DNA of 25,643 bases from Chara braunii (Eukaryota > Streptophyta > Charophyceae > Charales > Characeae): contig BFEA01000131.1 in assembly GCA_003427395.1 (NCBI GenBank), positions 1,854,834 to 1,880,476 on the forward strand. The letters run 5' to 3'. This document shows positions 19,395-25,643 of this stretch, piece after piece. The position numbers and the translations under genes are program-made. Each line of letters opens with the position of its first letter. Within the stretch, counting starts at the first letter, position 1. The notes under the pieces were generated by a model. It saw only the letters and a list, made by a program, of their open reading frames with translations, searched no databases and was not told the origin of the DNA.

Positions 19395-19451
19395 CAAACT
19401 GTTTTGTCGGACTTTCACTGACTCATCAGGAGGTGAACCCTCAACAGTCTG
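19395..19451 (-). ncRNA. Degenerate type III hammerhead ribozyme, copy 2
   Basis: On the minus strand stem III pairs CAGACUGU (19451-19444) with ACAGUUUG (19402-19395), eight pairs including one G-U. The cleavage triplet is GUU, after 19443. Stem I is GAGG/CCUC (19442-19439 with 19433-19430) with loop GUUCA. The core box is a perfect CUGAUGA (19429-19423). Stem II is GUCAG/CCGAC (19422-19418 with 19410-19406, one A-C mismatch) with loop UGAAAGU. The following conserved GAAA reads AAAA: G12, the general base, is A. The fold is almost complete, but cleavage should be abolished. Length and element sizes are identical to copy 1 at 8350-8406. Confidence 0.75.
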
Positions 19452-20208
19452 CAGAATCCCCTAACTGATTACACTGTAAGTGATAATCCACCTTAACCCC
19501 ATCTGTGGTTAAGCATCAACGACTACTCGACAACTGATACCCTGAGGTGGGCACCAGCCACTGCCCTTAAGGTACCTGGTTTTGCCTTTTTTTTCAGTTT
19601 TGGCTCGGCCGGGCAAGTGGTCCAGGGCCACTCTGGTAAGTAGTTGTGCATCGTATTCTTAGGTCTAGAGGAGTGCAGCATTGCCCTTGTAAAGATTCCT
19701 TTCCCAAATTCCCAGTGGAAAAATATTAAAATAAATTTAAATAATTTAAAATTTCAGAGTTATAAAATATTATTTCTGTGCCCAAGACTATTTAGAGGCC
19801 TGAAGGAGAGCGCTGATGACCTCCTAAAGAATAAATTCATACTATTTCATTGTGGAAAGCAAAGTTAATGTCATGACAAAGTTGACATAGACCAAGTCAC
19901 TGAGATTGAATTACAACTTCATTCAATCATGTGGCAATGTGCTTGCCTTGGAAAACAGTGTCCGGCACTTTTTTAGGTGTCCATCTTGGAATGGAGTCAG
20001 TTCGGAGCAGCGTCGGTAAGAAAGGGGCCAAGGTTTTGTGATTGCCCTCAGTGCAGTTGGGATTACAGACGAGTCGAAGAGGATGAAGCAAGCCTGCTGG
20101 AATGGCAAGTCCTGCTACTAGTGGGGAGAGAGAGAGAGAGAGATCTTTGCTATCTGGGGGAGAGGAAGAAAACAATATGATCCTCAAGGTGGTTGTCATA
20201 GAAAGTAT
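19452..20208. other. No recognised gene
   Basis: A pyrimidine tract plus CAG at 19585-19597 followed 38 bases later by CTG-GTAAGT-like sequence (19636) could delimit a tiny exon, but nothing supports it. An AG microsatellite occupies about 20126-20142. Confidence 0.3.
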
Positions 20209-20282
20209 GTGTCTCTGCAATGCAAAAACACATGGCATTCTGAACTACTACTTTGCGGCTCCCCGGGCGGGTTGAGTCGCAT

Positions 20283-20884
20283 TGTACACATTGTGATGTT
20301 CATGTTGTGTGGACTATCCCCGATGCCATCCCCTGCCACATCCCCTGCCACACCTGCTGCAACAGCAGTCGGATCTCCTTCATCCTTGCCAGACGAACAA
20401 CAGCCTGAGGAGGAACATAGACTATCACAAGAAGGACCTACAGAGCGCCGTGCTGAAAGGTTACCACCGCCAGGGAGAGCTGTTGCATCACGTGATTCTC
20501 CGCTTCTTTTCATGTGGAAATCTAAGAGTGAGCTTGTGCCGTATTATACACATTGTGGTCTCCATGTTGCATGGACGATCCCCGAAGCGATCACCTGCCA
20601 CATCCTCTCCTAGCATGTCCCACATGCAGCATTGGGCATACAACTGCTGCAACCGCAGTCAGATCTTTTTTGTCCTTGCCAGACCAACAACAGACGCAGC
20701 AAGGGCAAATGTGATGCACGCATGATCATAGATGCATAGATACTTAACGTTCAGCAAAACCGACAGAAAACAGACTATCACATGAACCACGTACGGAGTG
20801 CTGTACTGAAAGGTTATCACCGCCGGGGTGAGCGGTTGCAGACACGTGATTCTCGCCGCTTCTTTTCATGTGGAAATCTGAGAG
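20283..20884. repeat. Diverged tandem duplication with 262- and ~354-base offsets
   Basis: The block beginning TACACATTGTG at about 20285 recurs at about 20547 (shared GATCCCCGA or TATCCCCGA, CCTGCCACATCC). The block GACTATCACA...CTGAAAGGTTA-CACCGCC...CACGTGATTCTC...TTCTTTTCATGTGGAAATCT at 20420-20528 recurs at 20774-20884. The open frame 20209-20613 crosses one copy and is Pro/Ala/Ser-rich; no domain recognised. Confidence 0.75.
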
Positions 20885-21006
20885 GTCACAACGGAAGCAC
20901 CAATATCATAGCGCAGGGCAGTTGTAGCGCTTTTCTTATCGACCTAGCTGTTTCTCTGTCAAGTCCCGGGCTCGCTATTGACATCGAGCACAAAATCCAC
21001 CGTGGC

Positions 21007-21054
21007 TTACTGTCCACTTACATGGTCGCCGCCTGCTTGAGAAGTGGACAGTAA
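21007..21054. other. 13-bp perfect inverted repeat
   Basis: TTACTGTCCACTT (21007-21019) and AAGTGGACAGTAA (21042-21054) are exact reverse complements with a 22-base spacer. Confidence 0.8.
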
Positions 21055-22198
21055 AGTATGGCCCGGAATGGGACCGGCTTCACGTATCAAGTCCGTTATC
21101 CTAACCTTACCTTCTGCTTCATCGAAGCCGTTCTTCGACTTTCGCATGCTGCTTTCAGGCATGACCTATCACTAGGCATACCACGCATGTGTTGCTCACA
21201 CCCTTGGCCTGGGCCAGCTTGAGATGGTGTGGCAGAGTTGGAGCCACCCTGCAATCGAGATCTGTGACCTGGGCGCACTCAATAATTCCCGACGCGCCTC
21301 GTTATTTTTTGGGCGCTGGCCCGCTGGGCCTGTGCTGTTACGATCGGATTTGATTTTTTTTCCGACTGGTAATTGGTGTGTTCTGAACTGATTTTTTGGG
21401 CACTGGGCGAGATGCATTTTGGCCCGTTCTGTCCATAATACTCCATATCCTTCTGCCCAAGCATAATAAACGGAATGGACAGAACTGGAGAACGGAAATC
21501 TGATAATAGTCTATGTTTGATGCCCTCTGCTTTGCAGCTAACGGGTTTCTGTTGTTTGTCCCCTGCATTTTCTAAATGTGGTGGACCCAAGCTGGCCTCA
21601 TGTTGCCGGAATGATAGTATTGAAATTATTCAGAACCGCGCATTGGCCTCATCTTGCTGGAATGAAATTATTCGGAAATTATTCCTTGATTTGCCGATCA
21701 TGGCATTATTAATTTATTATGCGAAATTGCCACTTATTTCTCCCATCTTTTTTTTTTTCCTTTTTTTTTTCCCTCCCATCTCTTAACAGCATTGTTCCTC
21801 AGCTTTGTCTTGCCGTGTGCGCTTTGCGGTTTTCGTCCCTTGTTTGCAGTTGGTCGAGCTTTCAGGAATTGTTACGGTCTTCTTCTGCGGCATTGTGATG
21901 TCGCATTACACGTGGCACAATGTGACCGAGGGTTCCAGGACGACGACAAAGTAATGTCTTACCATCTGATTCTGGTTGTATGTGCTCTTTTGAAAGCTGT
22001 TTTTTCATTCATCAGTTTAAAGTTCTTAAAGCAGTTCACACGAGCCGAAGTTGACGAAGCTACCTCCCCAGGATCACGAGCCTTTTCTTTTTTTTCTTAA
22101 TTTCTTTTCTTCAAGGATCGCTAGCCTGCAACCGTGCCTTTTCGAAGTGGCCTGCCCTTTTCGCTGCTGACCCAGGCCCGAATCGAATGGTCTTACCT
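21055..22198. other. No supported gene
   Basis: Several short frames without recognisable domains. T-rich tract at 21748-21770. Confidence 0.4.
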
Positions 22199-22366
22199 CT
22201 GTAAACCGGTTAGAGCACTCCCTTCGCTCTTCACCCGAATAGAATGGCCCAGTCATTATAGCTGCATTTGGGCCAAGTTCTGGCCCAGATGCAGTGATAA
22301 TGACGGGGCGTGGCGTTCTATTCAGGTAGAGACGGCAGGTTCGTGTGAACTGGTGGTTTAACTCCA
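22199..22366. mobile_element. Foldback hairpin element 1
   Basis: The inner arms 22233-22275 and 22281-22326 pair well (AATAGAA, GTCATTAT, CTGCAT, TGGGCCA) around a 5-base loop. Weaker pairing continues outward to about 22199 and 22366 (GTAAACC with GGTTTAA). The right inner arm is a few bases longer because of indels. It is structured like a MITE or foldback; no clear target duplication. Confidence 0.65.
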
Positions 22367-22455
22367 ATTTTCCAATTTTTGCTAATATGGAGAATTGATA
22401 GAAATATCGTATCGTGTAGTGTTGCACCATACACATGTAAGCAGAACGTACATGT

Positions 22456-22657
22456 TCACGTACGCATATGTGTGCCTGCCACCAGAAATTAGATCATACT
22501 CACACTAGGCACTCAAACTGGCAAAATCACAAAATGAGCAGCCAGATCGAGTCCTTGTCAAAGAAGGACTAGATCTGGCCGCTCATTTTGGGATTTTGCG
22601 ATTTTGAGGGCCTAGTGTGAGTGTGCCCTTACATACACAAATAGTGTACGTGTCAGT
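22456..22657. mobile_element. Foldback hairpin element 2
   Basis: The left arm 22494-22556 and right arm 22564-22625 are near-perfect inverted copies with a 7-base loop; outer motifs are ACTCACACTAGGC and GCCTAGTGTGAGT. Pairing continues weakly to about 22456 and 22657 (CACGTAC with GTACGTG). It lies 90 bases from element 1. A long near-perfect stem like this could be transcribed into a small-RNA precursor. Confidence 0.75.
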
Positions 22658-22697
22658 GCTGCAAATCCGGTAGGACGGGCGGCCCTCCCCGAACCGC

Positions 22698-22715
22698 AAC
22701 CGGACCGGTCCGGTT
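22698..22715. other. 18-bp perfect palindrome
   Basis: AACCGGACCGGTCCGGTT equals its own reverse complement. Confidence 0.85.
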
Positions 22716-22924
22716 CCCCCCCGGTTGACCGTAGCGCAGCATTTTTTTTTTTTTTAAGCCCAGGGTGTTGTAGCCACCTTCCCTACCCTTCCCCACGTTA
22801 ATGCTCCCAGCGCACCCCCTATCCCTACTATCCTACCTCGGTGTGACCAGCACTCAGGACAAATCACCCTACCAGTATCGAGGGCAACTTGGACCAGACA
22901 GCAGTGACAAGCACCCCCTAACAC

Positions 22925-23030
22925 TATCACCCCCACCCCCCTTTCTAAAGTTTTTGGGTGGGAAGTTTCGTCCCTACCCTGCCACTAACACCCCCAGCCC
23001 CCTTTTCAAAGTTTTTGGGCGGAAGGTTAA
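22925..23030. repeat. Two imperfect 61-bp tandem units and C-rich sequence
   Basis: AAAGTTTTTGGG at 22947 recurs at 23008, each preceded by C-rich CACCCCC. A C-run follows at about 23151-23166. Confidence 0.7.
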
Positions 23031-23274
23031 CGTTTGCAGAAAGCCAGGTACGTTGTTGTCAATGTCTGCTGAAGCCCGTGCTTGCTGAAACCCCACCACT
23101 CACACCCTCACCATAACCCCCCCAGCCCTTGACCCCCAACCCCTGAAATACCCCCCCCCCCCCCCCACACACACAACCTCTTAAACGAAACTTCTCTGTT
23201 CAAAGTTTTCTTTGCGGATTCGGGGAGATCTCGGCGAGCGCAGTCCAACCACGTTTTCAAAAAATAAAAATAAA

Positions 23275-23715
23275 AAAGTTGGGCCCACTTGCGAGGGTTT
23301 GACCCCTCGGCATATGGCCCTGCAACAGGTGCGTGCCGCGCTAAGTGAAGGCGGGCCCCCTGAATCTGAATGCGGAATGCGCTCTGAACTCGTCCGCACG
23401 TGAGAATGGGAAATATTTGTGAGCCTTCCAGGCCATTCTAGCAACGTGGGGTGAGCAGGGAACATCGCACAAATGTGCCTGGGTGGTTGGACATGCCTAA
23501 CCAAATCAGTCCCAGGCCACTGTCTGAACGGGCCTGGGCGCAGACACCTTGGCCGAGACTGAAGCTACTGGGCACTCGGTCTCACATGGTCGTGGCAAGG
23601 CAAAGCGCCCGCCACTTTCCATATAGGAAAGGGCCGGGTTCCAGGGCAGACATTCGGGCACTTGCAAGTTGCGGGCACAGCGCCGCTGGAGCATCTGCTA
23701 GCAGGCTGCTAGCTG
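23275..23715 (-). repeat. Dispersed repeat family, copy B (inverted)
   Basis: Reverse complement matches copy A (2186-2640) in the same order of motifs throughout; copy A carries an extra segment (about 2485-2545) with no equivalent here. See copy A. Confidence 0.65.
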
Positions 23716-24699
23716 CGCTCAAGTGTACCCAGCCCATGTAGCTGAAGGGTAGCCACATGGATGTTAAGAAATAGGTAATATGGGCCTCACTCCACTACTA
23801 CTCAACATTAGACACGTATCTTGAGTGCAAGATGGACCAGATGCGTCGGGACTGGTCCAACATTTTAAATTGGGTTTTCAACTTTTCAGTGTTTTCAGTG
23901 TTTTCACTCTTTTCATTGTTTTGTTTTCATTGTTTTGAATATTTTCAACTTTTCACTGTTTTTACTATTTTGAACTTTTGACAGTTTTTGCTGTTTGATG
24001 ATGGGTTTGACCATAACACGAAAACCGAGGGCCAAGCTTGAAGTTTCCTTTTTTTTTCCCTGTTTCCCTTTCGAAAAAAGTCCAGGGTGTAGTAGAGGAT
24101 GGTGGCCAGGCCTCAGGAGGTGCCCGTAGTACTCATCCATTGGGAGGTGAGATGGATTGCGAGGACCCAGGGGGAGTGACCTTAGGATGGCACCATGGTA
24201 CCATGACATATGCTAATGGTCAGATCGCGAGTCGTGATCTGTGCCACAAGCTTGGAGTTTTTTTGTTTTTTTTTTTAATAACACAGGCCCCTTCCATTCT
24301 TGGGGGTCAGCAGTCCGGTTACTTATCCTAGCAAGCATGTTTGTACAAAGATAGTGGGGGAGAAAAAAAGATAGGAGGAGGATCTGGCACTAGCCGTATG
24401 AGCACGGGGGAGCAGCTTCTGTGCACCCAACCCCCATACCTTTGGCCCTCCACGCTGGACTGACATATGGTGTGGGAGGCTTACTAGCAGCACCCAGACA
24501 CACAGTAGGGCAATCCCCGGGGGGCTTGGCGTGGGGGGGGTGTTCATGGCAGTCCCTGAGGCCGCTTACCAATCATCAACTGTTTGCATGTCAATCCCAC
24601 CTTGCCTAGTATCTGCCTACTGCAACCGGACTCAGCCAGGGCTCGATCCCTGGTCCGTGGGTTACCACCTGCCAGGCTGCTATTTTATTTTCGAGTTCC
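23716..24699. other. No supported gene; T-rich degenerate repeat at 23870-23995
   Basis: 23870-23995 is built of many TTTTCA-TGTTTT units. About 24275-24325 resembles 2723-2795. The plus strand at 24630-24655 can form a T-arm-like stem (CCAGGGCTCGATCCCTGG), but no tRNA is present. Confidence 0.4.
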
Positions 24700-25116
24700 T
24701 GATCTCTGGTTCCCAACTGTTGGCGCCCTCTGCAGTTGGCGCCCGTTCTCAAATTCCTCCTCTGGCACTTTCGGATTTCGATACTTGGTGCCATCCGGCA
24801 TTCTGGCGCCAGGCTCAGACCTTCAATTTTGAGTTCAGCCCTGAGGCAAATTGCACTTCTGCCCTCAGGACTCAACTTGAGTCCGGACTCAAGCCCAGTT
24901 CAGGCACTCAGTTTTCGGCCTGAGTGCTTGTGCTTCAGTGTGCCTTGCTGCAACATTGTGTTCGGAATCTAAGACTGCGACTTTGTGACTTTGCCACTTT
25001 GTGTCTGCGTCCGTCAAGTCGTGTTGAGTCCGTGTCGAGTTGAGTGAGTCTGTGTGTGCTCTCACTTTCTCCCTCTCTCTTCCCCGGCCTCACTGCTCTG
25101 CCTCAGCCCCGTCACA
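24700..25116 (+). mobile_element. Candidate 5' LTR of a plus-strand retrotransposon
   Basis: Ends in CA at 25115-25116, one base before the PBS at 25118. It contains GGCGCC motifs at 24722-24727, 24738-24743 and 24805-24810, resembling the block at 14700-14842. It also has Cys/Leu/Phe-like direct word repeats (GACTTTG, GTGTC, GAGT) near 24980-25050. The left boundary is not defined because the second LTR lies outside the window. Confidence 0.4.
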
Positions 25117-25117
25117 C

Positions 25118-25129
25118 TGGTATCGGAGC
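25118..25129 (+). other. Primer-binding site for initiator tRNA-Met
   Basis: TGGTATCGGAGC: one mismatch from the plant tRNA-iMet PBS TGGTATCAGAGC, and the same variant as the minus-strand PBS at 1675-1686. Located one base after an LTR-like CA. Confidence 0.6.
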
Positions 25130-25164
25130 GGCAAACGGCCCTCCCTCCCTCCCTGCTTCGGCGC

Positions 25165-25341
25165 TGCCACGTCATCGACATCATCACCATCGTCATCGTC
25201 TCCAGCGCCGCCACGTCATCGCCATCGTCGTCATCACTGCCACGTCAGTGCCTCGTACCTGCCGTCGTCGCTATCGCCACGTCAGCAACTCCTCATCCTC
25301 GTCATTGCTGCCACGTCATCGGTCCCGAAGCCGACGCGCAG
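25165..25341 (+). other. Leader with five CCACGTCA motifs ending in a splice donor
   Basis: CCACGTCA occurs at 25165, 25211, 25240, 25277 and 25311, separated by CATCGTCATC-type repeats. The block ends GCGCAG at 25341, followed by GTAAGT, a perfect consensus 5' splice site, and then a long pyrimidine-rich stretch. It may be the first exon of the retrotransposon leader. The frames across it encode only low-complexity Ser/His/Arg peptides. Confidence 0.4.
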
Positions 25342-25355
25342 GTAAGTGACCAACA

Positions 25356-25456
25356 ATTTTTTTTTTTCCTTTTCCTTTTTCTTTTCCCTTCTTCGCCTTT
25401 CTCCTCGTTTCTTCCTCACCTCCTTCTTGTCATAGTCGTCGAATTCTTCTTCTTCC

Positions 25457-25488
<32 letters not shown>

Positions 25489-25643
25489 TTCTTCTTCATT
25501 GCTCTCATTCTTCCCTCCCCCCCTCTTCTCCTCTCCTTCCTCTTCCTCCCTTCGTCTCCGCCACCCTCATCATCGCGCGCTCTGGTTTCCCCCCACTCCG
25601 CGCGATCTTCTCCTTCCCCCGTCACCCCTCCCCCCCCCAGCGC
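25356..25643. repeat. Pyrimidine-rich tract with (TTC)n microsatellite
   Basis: Nearly pure C/T, with interrupted TTC repeats at 25444-25497. It continues to the window end. Confidence 0.9.

Noticed and set aside
22960-22985. Antisense GACGAAAC-like word as a third hammerhead
   Set aside because: No CUGAUGA box, stem II partner or stem III partner lies at the required distances.
24630-24655. T-arm-like stem suggesting a tRNA
   Set aside because: The stem is a simple palindrome; no D-arm, anticodon arm or acceptor stem at the right distances on either strand.
25416-25625. Lys/Arg/Glu-rich minus-strand frame
   Set aside because: It is the translation of the C/T-rich microsatellite tract.
1-25643. 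CRISPR array or bacterial operon
   Set aside because: No regularly spaced repeats with unique spacers and no prokaryotic gene arrangement; the content is eukaryotic retroelements.

Overview
This is a eukaryotic, transposon-dominated window with no intact host gene that I can recognise. A plant-type (streptophyte: land plant or charophyte alga) nuclear genome fits best. Two primer-binding-site-like motifs match the 3' end of plant initiator tRNA-Met, the LINE carries a plant-style zf-RVT tail, and the DNA is full of microsatellites, tandem duplications and foldbacks. The species cannot be fixed from the sequence alone.

Layout. 1-2180: probable minus-strand LTR retrotransposon running off the left edge (LTR with an (AG)n tract, PBS at 1664-1686, degenerate Gag-like coiled coil at 117-506). 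2186-2640: a dispersed repeat with an inverted second copy at 23275-23715. 3028-13640: one minus-strand LINE (ORF1-like remnant, endonuclease, reverse transcriptase, zf-RVT tail), frameshifted and dead, carrying a 238-bp tandem duplication in its RT. This LINE appears to be split inside its RT C-terminal region by a 4878-bp insertion (4865-9742) that starts TGTCG, ends CGACA and is flanked by ACGC on both sides. The insertion holds a 52-bp tandem array, a degenerate hammerhead ribozyme, a foldback element and a poly(A) tract, but no recognisable protein domain.

13641-25643: a mosaic of tandem duplications, a promoter-like block with spaced GGCGCC motifs and a TATA box, a tRNA-3'-half-like fragment, a tandem pair of tRNA-derived SINE-like units, a triplicated ~160-bp repeat, a second hammerhead relic on the minus strand (19395-19451), two foldback hairpins (22199-22657), and at the right edge the 5' end of a plus-strand LTR retrotransposon (PBS 25118-25129, then a repetitive leader ending in a perfect splice-donor sequence).

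The most interesting content is the pair of 57-nt hammerhead relics. They share the same architecture (type III, 4-bp stem I with 5-nt loop, 5-bp stem II with a near-identical 7-nt loop, 8-bp stem III) on opposite strands 11 kb apart. Each has lost a different part of the catalytic core, which points to a family of ribozyme-bearing retroelements in this genome.
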